NCBI GenBank assembly: GCA_963580285.1
Contig: OY757015.1
Location: forward strand, 148,612,082-148,676,081
DNA length: 64,000 bases
Source: Lucinisca nassula
Lineage: Eukaryota; Mollusca; Bivalvia; Lucinida; Lucinidae
Direction of reading: 5' to 3'
Under the pieces are notes generated by a model. It made no database searches. It was not told where the DNA came from and worked only from the letters and a program-made list of their open reading frames with translations. Made by a program: the position numbers and the translations under genes. Numbering within the stretch: position 1 is the first letter of the stretch; each line of letters starts with the position of its first letter. Below are positions 22,013 to 32,859 of the stretch, in pieces.

Positions 22013-22320
22013 TTTTGTTTGTTTAATTTGAGGTTTACCGTCCTCGTCAACACTGTAAAAGTCATTTTGGAGACGTTGCTTCCAATTTTGTGGGACTCTT
22101 ACCCGACATTGAGATGAAATGACATCTCAAGCCCTGCCGCCCAATGAAACCAAATGGGTTTAAAAGCATGGACGGTCCGACTCGCACCGCTTTGCCTGGG
22201 CAAGCTTAGATCCTCTAAGCGGTTTACTAGTACTCGTGTGCGGGTCGGTTTCAGCTCTGCGTGGAAGCAGCATGCAGCCCATTTATTTCTTCATGCCCCG
22301 GTGGGCGGGGGCAATCAGCG
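22013..22320 (-). mobile_element. SINE-B, full-looking copy
   Basis: Read on the minus strand it starts near CCCGCCCACCGGGGCATGA, has TGGGCTGCATGCTGC, TAGAGGATCTAAGC, GGTTTCATTGGGCGG and TCATCTCAATGTCGGG, and ends in TTAAACAAACAAAA. It is flanked by the 8 bp duplication TGCAATTA (22005-22012, 22321-22328). No clear pol III A/B boxes are visible in the head, so its promoter origin is unknown. Confidence 0.8.
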
Positions 22321-22529
22321 TGCAATTAAAGCGCGAAACACAGTTATCAACCGTGAATGGGTTAACTACCATCGGTGCAGTGTATCGTATAACAATCATA
22401 TTGAACCCAATATTTTTATACAAGAAATTCGGTACTGAAATCATTACAAGTTTTTTTTTTCTAAATTTATAAACTTTGTCCCCATAAAATTCGGGCTCAT
22501 ATAAGCCTTGTTGGAAAAATCGTCTAGAA

Positions 22530-22705
22530 TATATTAGCCTGCCCAGGTTAAGACCGCTCCTAAAACCTTAGCGGTCTCCTTGGACGGGTACGACTTTAGA
22601 TGTCATTTCGTCTCAATGTTGGGTAAGTAGTTCATAAAATAGGAAGCACCGCTTCCAAAATGACCTATATAGTGCAGACGGGGACGTAAAACAAACACAA
22701 ACTAA
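22530..22705 (+). mobile_element. SINE-B, degraded copy
   Basis: It carries TAGCCTGCCCAGGTTAAGAC, GTCATTTCGTCTCAATGTTGG, CTTCCAAAATGACC and a tail AAAACAAACACAAA in the order of the family, plus orientation. Confidence 0.55.
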
Positions 22706-22839
22706 GGTCATTTACCGATATGTTTTCTGAGGGGCCAACCCTTTTATAACAAACAGCCTGACTGCGTTCTTCAAAATACGCTTCTTCAAAGTAATGAAAG
22801 ACCTTATTTACACCGAAAGCTCATGCGATCTGAGCTTTC

Positions 22840-22990
22840 TCGACGCGCTGGCATAATGTTCTACGCGGGGGAGGAAATCGAAGTACCCAGAAAAACAACC
22901 GATCTTGACCCTGGCACAGTCAAGCCCGGAATCGAACCCGAATCGCAGCATTGACAAACGACGGTAATATCGATGCTTTAACAAGACTCC
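22840..22990 (-). mobile_element. Possible tRNA-derived SINE, degraded
   Basis: CCGGAATCGAACCCGAATCG near 22928 is the inverse of a box B-like element, and GGGGGAGGAAATCGAAGTAC recalls the body of the SINE at 16578-16812. The boundaries are uncertain. Confidence 0.4.
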
Positions 22991-23511
22991 TTCAAAATAA
23001 ACTGTCTTTTTGAAAGGAAACTCTTTTCTTTTGGAGGGGCGGGGGTTGCAATGATGGAGTTCTAAACAGTATTACGTCAGACTTAAAAGGTTAAATTGAT
23101 TGTTGCCAAAATAAAGACTTTTGATAAAGTTTCATCTTTGAACATACAGAAATTTGAAATATATAATATGAAATCTATATCCAGATTGCTTAAAGTATCT
23201 GATGGTTTATTATCTAGGGCAAATACTAAGTATACTTAGTCAAAAAAGTAACTATACCAACTTCCGGGTGAAACTCACAAAATACCAGATAGCTATTGAG
23301 CTAAATATGGCTGTAGATATGTGAATCCGACGTTTAGCTAGAGAATGCTTAAACTTACATTTGGCAACACCTTTTCTACCCCAGAGTTGTCTTGCGATAT
23401 GTGTCTAGAAGAAGTTTGCAAGAAAATGGACATTGCGAGGGCACAGACAATCTCTTTTGTGTCTAAGATCCTTTGAACATCGGATAACACAACATCTCGT
23501 GATCTTGTATT
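22991..23511. other. LINE target flank; no gene recognised
   Basis: Unassigned AT-rich sequence up to the left target duplication of the LINE. Confidence 0.4.
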
Positions 23512-23525
23512 ATAAGCAAGGTTTG

Positions 23526-24075
23526 CCCCCAGGTATTAGACTTCCTGCCTTGCCGTGGCCCTGGGGGCTCAATTCCCACTGGGCACATTACCGCTGTGGT
23601 CTTTGTGTCCACTGGGAAGAGCTAAAGGAAGTACCACCCGTTTGCCGTGGGTGGCGTCCTGTAAGCCGGAAGAAGGGATCCTGGAGGTTGAGGGTTACCT
23701 GAGGTGGCGGTGCTTCAGGAACCCAACACGCCTCTTTGGCCTGGCTTTTCGGTGTAGACGGGTGGCCGTGCGGTCCGGCACGGTCAATCGGCTGGTCGCG
23801 CCGAGCCCTAGAGATACCGCTTTGCTTTCTCTTCAACTCTTTTTGTATCTTTCCTGATACCAACCATATGCCCATTTACCTTACCCTTTTCTGTCTTTTT
23901 ATCTCTAGAAGGCGGTGGCTAAACGGATCAATCGTGTAGGCATTTTGTTTATACGAGTATATCTCACGTGTATCTCTAACACCTGCGAGTTGGATAACCA
24001 CTCCATTATGGTGTTCCCTTGTAGGGCTCCACGGAGGGCGGAGAGCACTTGGGACGAAACTAGAATTTTTTCCTT
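23526..24075 (+). promoter_or_regulatory. LINE 5' UTR, GC-rich, with two adjacent hairpins
   Basis: The sequence from the target duplication to the ORF1 start is far more GC-rich than its surroundings up to about 23815. Two consecutive hairpins stand out: GCCGTGC..GCACGGT (23765-23784) and TCGGC..GCCGA (23789-23806). I-type LINEs carry an internal promoter in this region. The role of the hairpins is not known from sequence. Confidence 0.55.
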
Positions 24076-25449
24076 ATGCCTCATGGAAAAAAACATAACC
24101 GCAACGCAGCTAAACGTAAAAAAGACGAGGATTCATCCGAAACGGATGAACCCAGTCAGAAGTCAAGTCAGAAGTCAAATCAGCAGTCAAGTCAGCAGTC
24201 TAGTCAGCAAGTTGAAACTCCAAAGCTCAACACTTTTCCACGCTTCTTGGTGATGACATCACGCGATGATACACGTACGGTGTCAGATTTATCACCCTTT
24301 GTTATCGAAAAGAGTTTAGTGTCCATTGCCGGACATCCAAAAAGTATAAAAAAACTGAAGTCAGGTGATCTCCTCTTGGAAGTCGAGAGAGAGCAGCAGG
24401 TCAAAAACCTGCTTTGTAACACAAAGCTCTTCGATCTCAACGTCAAAGTATCGTTGCACAAAACACTCAATTCATGTAAAGGTGTCATCCGCAGCCCAGA
24501 GCTACGTCCGTGCAACGATGCCGAGATTGTTGAGAATTTAAGAGATGAAGGCGTCATTGGTGTACGTAACATCCAAGTTCGTAGAAGTGGTGTATTAAAG
24601 CCAACAAGTACCTACGTGTTGACATTTAATACACCAGTTCTGCCCAAGAAAATAAAAGTTGCATATCTATCTGTTAACGTAGAGGTGTATATACCAAACC
24701 CTCTCAGATGTTATCATTGTCAGGTTTTTGGTCACCACGAAAGCAGATGTCAGAAGAAACAACTCTGTCCAAATTGTGGTGAGGAAAAACATGTCGATAA
24801 CCATCAAAACTGCAAAAATGAGGCCAAATGCGTCAATTGTGGTGACAAGCATGCTGTTTTCTCTCGAGATTGTCCAGCATGGAAAAAAGAAAAAGAAATA
24901 CTCACTGTCAAATACCAAAGGGGGATAACATTCCCAGAAGCGCGGAAAATTGTTGATGAGCGATACACAACACCAACCACAAGTTACGCCAGCATCACAA
25001 AGGGTGCTGGTGTAAAAGTTTCCAGCTCCGCAACACAGACTGCTGAATCAAACATAGCTGAACTGAAAAAATCTGGTGCATGGAGTAAATCCACTCCAGC
25101 ACCAAAAACTTCAACCAGTTTATCAAATGGCGCAATCCAGGTTGCTTCGGATCGGTCGACAGCGACCGTACCGAAGCCAGCGCCGCATGCAAAAGAGAAA
25201 CTCGACTTAGGTCGAACTATTAAGGGATCAGAAGATCCGAAGAAACAACACTTGTCTCAAAAACAAACAGAGAGACAACGTAAAATGGAAAGAGACCATA
25301 TAAAATTCCAGAACAGATTCGGATCTTTGAGTGATAGTGATATGGAGTTTGAAACTCCATCATCACCAAATGGCAATAGCAGATCGAGGTCAGCAACACC
25401 ACGAGCTGGTGGTAGCAGATCTAGATCACCAATTGCAGCTCCAAAATAG
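24076..25449 (+). CDS. LINE ORF1 protein (zinc-knuckle nucleic-acid-binding)
   Basis: 457 codons, intact. ORF1 proteins of I-type LINEs bind the element RNA and act as nucleic-acid chaperones in the retrotransposition particle. The N-terminus (1-50) is basic, then Ser/Gln-rich. Residues ~55-210 form a conserved-looking globular region of the gag/RRM-like type that precedes the knuckles in such proteins. Three CCHC-type knuckles follow: C212-C215-H220-C225, C231-C234-H239-C246 and C252-C255-H259-C266. The tail (300-457) is Ser/Thr/Lys-rich and ends in SRSRS-type repeats. The start at 24076 is the first ATG giving the whole frame; the stop lies 25 bp before the ORF2 start. The frame is undamaged although ORF2 is broken. 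Confidence 0.9.
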   Translation: MPHGKKHNRNAAKRKKDEDSSETDEPSQKSSQKSNQQSSQQSSQQVETPKLNTFPRFLVMTSRDDTRTVSDLSPFVIEKSLVSIAGHPKSIKKLKSGDLLLEVEREQQVKNLLCNTKLFDLNVKVSLHKTLNSCKGVIRSPELRPCNDAEIVENLRDEGVIGVRNIQVRRSGVLKPTSTYVLTFNTPVLPKKIKVAYLSVNVEVYIPNPLRCYHCQVFGHHESRCQKKQLCPNCGEEKHVDNHQNCKNEAKCVNCGDKHAVFSRDCPAWKKEKEILTVKYQRGITFPEARKIVDERYTTPTTSYASITKGAGVKVSSSATQTAESNIAELKKSGAWSKSTPAPKTSTSLSNGAIQVASDRSTATVPKPAPHAKEKLDLGRTIKGSEDPKKQHLSQKQTERQRKMERDHIKFQNRFGSLSDSDMEFETPSSPNGNSRSRSATPRAGGSRSRSPIAAPK

Positions 25450-25474
25450 TTTCTAGTCTTAATCTCTTCATACA

Positions 25475-28400
25475 ATGGATTTAAAATACAAAATAATACA
25501 ATGGAATTGTCGAGGTCTTAAATCAAATTATAATGAACTCTTATTACTTATTTCGTTATTAAACCCATCGGTTTTTTGTTTGCAAGAAACTTTTTTAAAA
25601 ACTGATGACAACATTGATGTCAGGGGTTTCAATACATACAACTACATCTATTCTGATTGTAACAAACCATCTGGTGGCAGTTCAATTCTTGTTAAATCAT
25701 GTTTACCACAAAGAGAGATCAAATTAAAAACAGACCTACAAGCTGTAGCAGTATCGGTTTCTCTGGATAAAGAAACTACAATTTGCTCTTTATATATTCC
25801 ACCCTCATTTTCTTTAAAGCCCGAACATCTTGACTCATTGCTGAGTCAACTTCCATTTTGTTGGCGACTTCAATGGTCACAATATTCTATGGGGCTGTAA
25901 AGATATCAATAACAGAGGAGCACTTGTTGAAGATTTTATTGCAAAGAGCGATCTTTGCTTGATGAATGATAAATCTTATACTTACCTTCACCCAGCGACA
26001 GGTCATTTGTCTTCTTTAGATCTCTCTTTGTGTCACCCATCTCTCTTCTTGGACTATGACTGGTCTGTTCATGCTGATCAGTGCGGAAGTGATCACTTCC
26101 CTGTTATAATTGCGTAAACGAACAAGATGAGGACTGTAACAAGAAATGGAAAATGAATAAAGCCGACTGGGAATTATTCCGTAATTTATGTGAAGAAGAG
26201 TTATCAGTTGATCACTTAAAGGAATCATCTGACATTGTTTCTGATTTCACAGATAAACTAATTAATATATCAGAACAATGCATTCCAAAGACCTCCACAA
26301 ATACCAAGAAAAGCAAGCCTTGGTTTAATAATGACTGTAAAGAAGCTATTAAAAAGCGTAAACAGGCTCTAAATAAGTTCTGCAAAAATCCCACTTCAGA
26401 AAAGCTCAACGACGTAAAAGTTTTTAGAGCTAAAGCTCGGCGAACAATCCGAGCTTCCAAACGAAAGTCATGGAGAGAATATGTCTCCAAATTGAACTAT
26501 AAAACCCCCATTAAAAAGGTTTGGGATATGGTACGAAAAATTTCAGGAAAAACAAAGTCTTCTAGTTTTACACATTTAAATACTGAATTTGACACAATAG
26601 CTTCAACAAAAAAAGATATTTCAGATACTCTTGGGCACACATTTTTGAGAAATTCATCATCGCGTAATTATTCTGACACTTTTAGAAATTCCAAAAAGGA
26701 CCAAGAGAAAAGAAATCTAAATTTTAAATCCCTTAATCACGAAGAATACAACAAACCTTTTAACTTATCCGAACTCGTTGAAGCCATTGAAAAATCACAT
26801 GATACGGCAACCGGCCCCGATGAAATTCATTATCAGATGCTTAAGCATCTGCCAAAAAGTTCTCTTACAACACTTTTAAATATCTTTAATAATATTTGGG
26901 AAACGGGGGTCTGTCCTGAGAGCTGGCGTGTAGCTACAGTTGTACCAATTCCGAAACCAGGGAAAGATCATACAGAACCTACAAATTATCGTCCGATAGC
27001 TTTGACAAGTTGTTTGTGTAAAACATTGGAGAGAATGATAAACAAGAGATTAGTCTGGTACTTAGAGTCCAACAACCTCATTTCAGAATATCAATCGGGT
27101 TTTCGTTCGGAACGCAGTACCAATGACAATTTAATAAGACTAGAAACATTTATACGAGATGCTTTTATTAACAAAGAACACGTAGTAGCTGTCTTTTTCG
27201 ACTTGGAGAAAGCATATGATACAACATGGCGTTATGGTATATTGAAAGATCTCCATAACATTGGCTTAAGAGGAAAACTTCCCAGTTTTATTGAAAGCTT
27301 TTTAGGGGAGCGCATGTTTCAGGTGCGTGTGGGGTCTACCCTGTCAGATTTCTATGATCAAGAACAGGGTGTCCCACAGGGTAGTATTCTTTCAACTACG
27401 CTATTTAACATCAAAATAAACAATATTGTACAATGTTTGGACGACAAAACTGATTGTTCCTTGTATGTTGACGATTTCTGTATATGTTACCGTTCAAAAA
27501 ATATGAAAACAATTGAACGAAAGTTGCAACAAAATTTAAAACGAATAGAAGAATGGACTGATAAAAATGGTTTCAAGTTCTCCAAGTCGAAAACGCAGTG
27601 TGTTCATTTTTGTAAACTACGGAAGAAACACGAACATCCTTCCTTGTTTTTATACGGATCACAAATTCCTGTTGTTGAAGAAGCCAAATTTCTTGGGGTC
27701 ATATTTGATCAAAAGTTATCTTTTATTCCCCATATTAAATATCTTAAAGCGAAATGCTTAAAAGCTTTGAATCTTTTGAAAGTTTTAGCCCATACAAGTT
27801 GGGGAGCAGATCGGTATACTTTATTACATCTTTACCGGTCTTTAATAAGATCTAAATTAGATTATGGGTCTGTTGTTTATGGTTCTGCCAGAAAGTCCTA
27901 TTTAAAATCATTGGATACTATTCATCACCATGGCCTTCGTCTGGCTATGGGAGCCTTTCGTACTTCTCCCATATTAAAAGTAGAAGTAAAACAAAGATCA
28001 GGAATTGATACAATTAACTTACTCCATCCATAAAAGACACCAAAGGGAAAGAAATACAAACATTAAGCGACCAGACCATAATGGAAACCTAAACAAAGGA
28101 AGGCCATATGGACAGTTACTTTCCCACAAAATGGCCATATGGCCATCCAAAATTAAAAGACACAAGTGATACACACAGTAAGTAACAAACAACAACATAA
28201 ATAAATCGCCACAGAAGAGCCGCCTTGGAACGGTCAGTGGAAGATTTCCACTGGGGGGCTTAAATCGATTTTACGTGGCCACAATCCTCGCCCTTACTTC
28301 CGTCGCGATTTAGACAAATAATTTGTTCAGTCCGCATGAAGGCCTCCTAACTCATCAGTGCAACATCTCCGTGAACACAGAAATCAAAGAACCACAGAGG

Positions 28401-29675
28401 TGAGACAACGGTGAGGACTCGACAGCAAGAAACCACTGAAATGCTGGAGCAAAAGAAAACCGACAGTTAGACTCCGATGAGCCCGACCAGAGACAGAGCA
28501 TCTTAAGCCTTTATGTAGAAGCAGGTGAACCATCTTTAACTTCGCGCAGAGAGAAACTTTCTCTTCAGTATGCTATTAGACTTGCTGCAAATCCATCTAA
28601 CCCGGCATCCAAAATTTCATTTCCACCTCAATTTGTAGATAAGTATGAAACTAAACCCACAGCAATCAAACCTTTTGGATAACGTATTTTACCACTGCTA
28701 GAAAATTCAGGTATTGACCTTAAAAATATTCAAAAACATGAAACGGCCGAAGTTCCATCTTGGTGTATTAAAAAACCTTCTATTCTGTTCGACTTACATG
28801 ATGGCAAAAAATCCGAATCAAATCCAATACTTCTCAAACAAAACTTTCAGGTACTGCAGTCACGTTACAATGATTACCAGCAAGTCTATACTGATGGTTC
28901 CAAAGAAGGAGATAAAGTTGGTTGTGCGTATGTTTCTAAAGATACGCACAAAACCATGCGCCTTCCAGATGGTTCATCTATTTTTACAGCTGAAGCCAAA
29001 GCAATAGACCTAGCTTTAGATTTTATCAGTTCTTCAACAATTCAAAAAGCAATTATATTTTCTGATTCACTTTCTGTGCTTAAGGCTTTAGACCATTCAT
29101 CATCTAAAAATCCTCAAATTCAAAAATTGATCGAAAAACATCATGAAATTTCTAAAACACACCAAATCTTGTTTTGTTGGCTTCCGAGCCATATTGGCAT
29201 TGTCGGCAATGAATATGCTGACAAGAAAGCAAAGGAATCGCTCAATCTTGATCCATCTGTTTTTAAAATTCCTTTTAATAATTTTAAACCATTTATCAAC
29301 AGATACATCTTGTCGGAATGGCAAGGCGAATGGGACTGTGCAATAAATAACAAACTCCATGCCATTAAACCTGTCGTTAGTACAAAATGCTCTCCTCCAC
29401 AGTTTTCCAGAAAAGAGGACGTAGTATTAACACGACTGCGCATCGGCCATACAAGAGTTACTCATTCTTATATTTTTAATGGTGACGATCAGCCTTCTTG
29501 TGTAGGTTGTGATCAGCCATTCACTGTGAAACATATCTTAATTGACTGTGTTGACTTTTCACCCTCACGTATTTTATATTTCAAAGCTGACACTTTGCAA
29601 AAACTGTTTCGAGATGTACCTGTTGATAACATTATTTTATTCTTAAAAGAAATTGGTCTTTTTCATAAGATTTAA
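25475..29675 (+). pseudogene. LINE ORF2: endonuclease, reverse transcriptase, RNase H (broken)
   Basis: An apurinic-like endonuclease opens the frame (IIQWNCRGLKSN, FCLQET), with its later motifs (GDFNGH, SDHFPV) readable in another frame. Frameshifts lie near 25858 and 26117. The reverse transcriptase runs in one frame from 26153, with FRSERSTNDNL, FDLEKAYDT, GVPQGSILS and the catalytic YVDDF near 27464. At 27974 the frame is cut by a 525 bp repeat with TTAA on both sides. It resumes at 28503, meets an in-frame TAA at 28680-28682, then encodes RNase H: YTDGSK (~28887), TAEAKA, FSDSLS and PSHIGIVGNEYAD. A C-terminal CVGC..H..C cluster closes it. The role is target-primed reverse transcription. 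This copy is inactive. Confidence 0.9.
27978..28502 (+). mobile_element. Family T insertion, 525 bp, TTAA on both sides
   Basis: The insertion cuts the LINE reading frame, so its limits are exact: TTAA at 27974-27977 and again at 28503-28506, with one TTAA expected in the uninterrupted frame. The left end is AAGTAGAAGTAAAACAAAG, the right end GACCAGAGACAGAGCATC. The two ends are not inverted repeats. It has the poly-G site (here 6 G) and GGCCATATGGCC palindrome. At least ten more copies occur in this window, several extending beyond the right end. No coding frame. Confidence 0.9.
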
Positions 29676-29984
29676 CTGTTTCAGATTTTTATACATTATC
29701 ATTCTGACTTGTTACTTTTAATATCGTCATACTTATACATGCCGGTTTACCATTAACCGACTGACGCTTATGACCCACAAAGAGGGTTGATGCGTCGTTA
29801 AACACGAAATCATCATCATCATCACTTTTTCAAAAGATTTAACTGTTTCAGATTTTTATACATCGTCATGACTTTTTACTTTTAATATCATCATAATTGT
29901 TCATGCCGTTTAACCATTAACCGTTTGACGCTTATGACCCACAAAGAGGGTTGACGCGTCGTTAAACACGAAATCATCATCATC
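29676..29984 (+). repeat. LINE 3' UTR present twice, (ATC)n tails
   Basis: Two ~160 bp versions of the 3' UTR lie in tandem. The first (about 29668-29826) and the second (about 29836-29984) share AAGATTTAACTGTTTCAGAT, GACGCTTATGACCCACAAAG and CGTCGTTAAACACGAAATC, then each ends in ATC repeats. They differ at roughly one position in ten. Only the second abuts the target duplication. Confidence 0.9.
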
Positions 29985-29998
29985 ATAAGCAAGGTTTG

Positions 29999-30219
29999 AA
30001 TTTGTTAAATTTTCAGATTATCTCCCTTGCAATTAAAAATTAAAAAATATAGCGATTTTCGAGCTGTGGTTATTCTTATACCTGTCAATTAATTCTTGCC
30101 ATTTTTAAATAAAACGCTTTCTTTTCACCTTTGCTGTTCATTGAAATGATTTTCATTGAAATGATAAATAATGCAGAAACCAATGCTTCAGATGAAGTGC
30201 ACGACCCGCCGGTGCTTTT
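29999..30219. other. AT-rich spacer
   Basis: LINE right flank. No feature recognised. Confidence 0.35.
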
Positions 30220-31690
30220 AACTTTATGAGTGTTAACATATATGGGTATGGCGGCCATTTTGGTCATGTGACCTGGACCTAAAACGGTTCCCCAAATAAA
30301 TACGCCTTATCGAAAGGAGCAAAAATATATCTTATACTTTAGTACTGTATTCTGAATCGTTTGCAGGATAAAATGCATTCTCACATTTTCCAATACAAAA
30401 GCATATGTGTCAAAGTTTGACCTAGGCACAAAGAAGGTCAAGGTCAACCCAGGGTCACCATTTTAGCAATTTATGATGGGCCTACGTCCCAGATGCCATT
30501 TATCAAGTTTCGTGGAAATTTGCACAGTGGTTCTGGAGAAGACTATTTTTGAAGGGTTTTTACCATATATGGCTTGGCGGCCATTTTGGTCATGTGACCT
30601 GGACCCCATGAGCAAATTTTGGTTACCCCCAGCCCATAGAAGCTCAATATGAAATTTTACTTCAATCGGCCCAACGGTTTCCGAGGAGAAGCAGTTCGAA
30701 AATGTTCACATTTTTCGCCTCTGCGAGGCTATACTAAATGGAATGTAATATTTCGCAAGTTCATTGGTTAGATCTCATTGGTATCTATCAGTCTGCCAAA
30801 AATTGTTTAAATATTCCAAGCGGTTAAGTCACTATCACCAGTTTTCACAAACGGGTTGCGGACGGACAGAAAGACAGACCATATATGGCTTGGCGGCCAT
30901 TTTGGTCATGTGAGCTGGACCCTATGAGCAAATTTTGGTTAGCCCCATCCCATAGAGGCTCCATATGAAATTTAACTTCAATCGGCCCAAGGGTTACCGA
31001 GGAGAAGCAGTTCGAAAATTTTCACATTTTTCGCCTCGGCGAGGCTATACTAAATGGAATGTAACATTTCGCAAGTTCATTGGTTGGATCTCATAAAAAT
31101 CTATCAGTATGACAAAAATTGTTTAAATATTCAAAGCGGTTAAGTCACTATCACCAATTTTCACAAACGGGTTTCGGATTTTTCGCCTCGGCGAGGCTAT
31201 ACTAAATGGAATGTAATATTTCTCAAGTTCATTGGTTAGATCTCATTGATATCTATCAGTATGCCAAAAATTGTTTAAATATGTCAAGCGGTTAAGTCAC
31301 TATCACCAATTTTCACAAACGGGTTACAGACGGACAGACAGACAAACCATATATGGCTTGGCGGCCATTTTGGTCATGTGACCTGGACCCCAAGAGCAAA
31401 TTTTGGTTTCCCCCATCCCATAAAGGCTCCATATGAAATTTGACTTCAATCGGCCTAACGGTTTCCGAGGAGAAGCAGTTCGAAAATTTTCACATTTTTC
31501 GCCTCTGCGAGGCTATACTAAATGGAATGTAATATTTCGCAAGTTCATTGGTTAGATCTCATTGAAATCTATCGGTATGCCAAAAATTGTTTAAATATTC
31601 CAAGCGGTTAAGTCACTATCACCAATTTTCACAAACGGGTTACGGACGGACAGACAGACTGACAGAATGACCGCTTTTTCTGCGGGACGT
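30220..31690 (-). mobile_element. Pearl/Helentron-like array with ~316 bp units
   Basis: Units hold CATATATGGCTTGGCGGCC, ATTTTGGTCATGTGACCTGG, the hairpin CGCCTCGGCGAGGC, TAAATGGAATGTAATATTTC, and GGTTACGGACGGACAGACAG. Unit starts at 30563 and 30879 are 316 bp apart; a part-unit precedes the next at 31347. The GACGGACAGACAG tract and terminal-type hairpin parallel the other pearl-like elements here. The orientation is set by that tract and is tentative. No genes. Confidence 0.5.
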
Positions 31691-31899
31691 GCAATTCATG
31701 TAGCATGTAGCACTACCGATTGCGATTTTCTATGGATATCTAATGAAATGTAACACGTATCAAATTTTAGAAATCTGGGGAAAAGTGAATTTTTATGATG
31801 TTAAATCTTAGAATTGTTCATGATTTTCTCTGCTATAGTGACACTGTGACCTCCTGGGTGTTTAGAGCAATACTGTACGATATTGGCTTTAAGTAAACA

Positions 31900-32155
31900 A
31901 ACCCCCTTGAACCCCACTTTTATATAGTAAAACTGGGGTTTCCGGGGGTATACCTCATTTTTCTTATTTCTGCTCTAAAATATAGATTGTGGGTACTCAT
32001 TAGAACCGCCTCGATGAGGCGGTTCTAACGGGTGCGCACAATCTATATTTTGAGCAGAAATAAGAAAAATATCACAATTTTTCATCATAAAATTTTCATT
32101 TTTACGGCGATAAAGGTGGCAATGTATTTGAATAGGCGTGTTTGCGTAATGATAT
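31900..32155. mobile_element. Foldback MITE, family F, well preserved
   Basis: A ~100 bp palindrome (31966-32065) has arms TTATTTCTGCTCTAAAATAT and its inverse around GAACCGCCTCGATGAGGCGG. The right terminus AATAGGCGTGTTTGCGTAAT matches the family TIR; the left terminus is replaced by other sequence. Confidence 0.8.
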
Positions 32156-32429
32156 TATACCAGATAAGTCTTTATAGAAATTTCAAGAACTCGTGATGAA
32201 AACAGATAATACGGTATTCTGTTGTATTTTTGCGTCGGACAACTGGCAGTAGACATTATTAGAATTGTATTCATCATTGTTGTCGTGTATAGGAAAAACA
32301 GTTCCCATACAAAAGGCGACACATTTCCAAAGTGGCGAATTAAGAAGAGAATTGAATCTATCATACTGTCTATGTTTTCTCAGAAGTCGTAACAGGTGCT
32401 CTAAACGTAGCTCCCTTTTTCGGGACGTT

Positions 32430-32512
32430 CGAAAACAAAGTAGATCCGAATCAGACGCCGCAAATGCATTTTGGCGCCTGATCTAGATCTACACTGTTTG
32501 CTCAAATAACAT
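32430..32512. repeat. Palindromic core of the 21486-type MITE
   Basis: AAAGTAGATCCGAATCAGACG and GGCGCCTGATCTAGATCTAC form an imperfect palindrome followed by ACACTGTTTG. It matches the centre of the piggyBac-like MITE and the 168 bp array units. Confidence 0.6.
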
Positions 32513-32859
32513 ACATTTTTGTACCATTTACATTAACAAAACAAATGAAACACCCCTATAATATGAAAATGGACCACTCCAAATTTATTAGGTGGAAGAT
32601 TCCATTGTGATATATGGGTTAAGTAATCGTGTATGTAAATGTAGGCCGTGCTGTGATTAAAGTATCACTAGCATTCACGTATAATCTTCAAATGCACGTG
32701 CGTAGCAATCTACATGTAATTCCACTAGACGCATGACTTCTTTCATAAAGCTACATCAAGATCTCCAGGCGTCTTCGAGCAGTAACTGCATGTATGCACA
32801 GGACAGCAATCGCTAAAGCGAGAATGTGCTTATGCGTAGACAGCATAGGCTCGGATGAG

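Larger units (their letters stand above)
21240..22440 (+). repeat. Family T repeat, old long copy with two nested insertions
   Basis: Diverged but colinear with family T (GGAAACACAAACATGAAGT, GTCCCACAAAATGGC, CAGTCCGCATGAAGGC, CTGGAGCAAAAGAAAACCAA). It continues into the longer 3' portion (GGAGCCGTAATAGAATCC onwards). It is interrupted by a piggyBac-like MITE (21486-21672) and a SINE-B (22013-22320). Confidence 0.75.
23526..29984 (+). mobile_element. Full-length I/Nimb-type LINE with 14 bp target duplication
   Basis: A two-ORF non-LTR retrotransposon. The target duplication ATAAGCAAGGTTTG flanks it at 23512-23525 and 29985-29998. The order is 5' UTR (23526-24075), ORF1 with three zinc knuckles, a 25 bp gap, ORF2 (endonuclease, reverse transcriptase, RNase H), then a duplicated 3' UTR ending in (ATC)n. 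Presence of RNase H and a non-poly(A) simple-repeat tail point to the I superfamily (I/Nimb). Without the 525 bp family T insertion and its 4 bp duplication the element is about 5.9 kb. ORF2 has two frameshifts, an in-frame stop and the insertion, so this copy cannot move by itself. Confidence 0.9.

Noticed and set aside
23433..23939. Overlapping 89-100 codon frames on both strands before the LINE ORF1
   Set aside because: They fall in the GC-rich LINE 5' UTR. GC richness lengthens chance frames, and no zinc-knuckle or other motif occurs.
27978..28502. The ORF2 interruption as an intron
   Set aside because: No GT-AG borders, TTAA on both sides, and the same sequence is dispersed elsewhere in the window.
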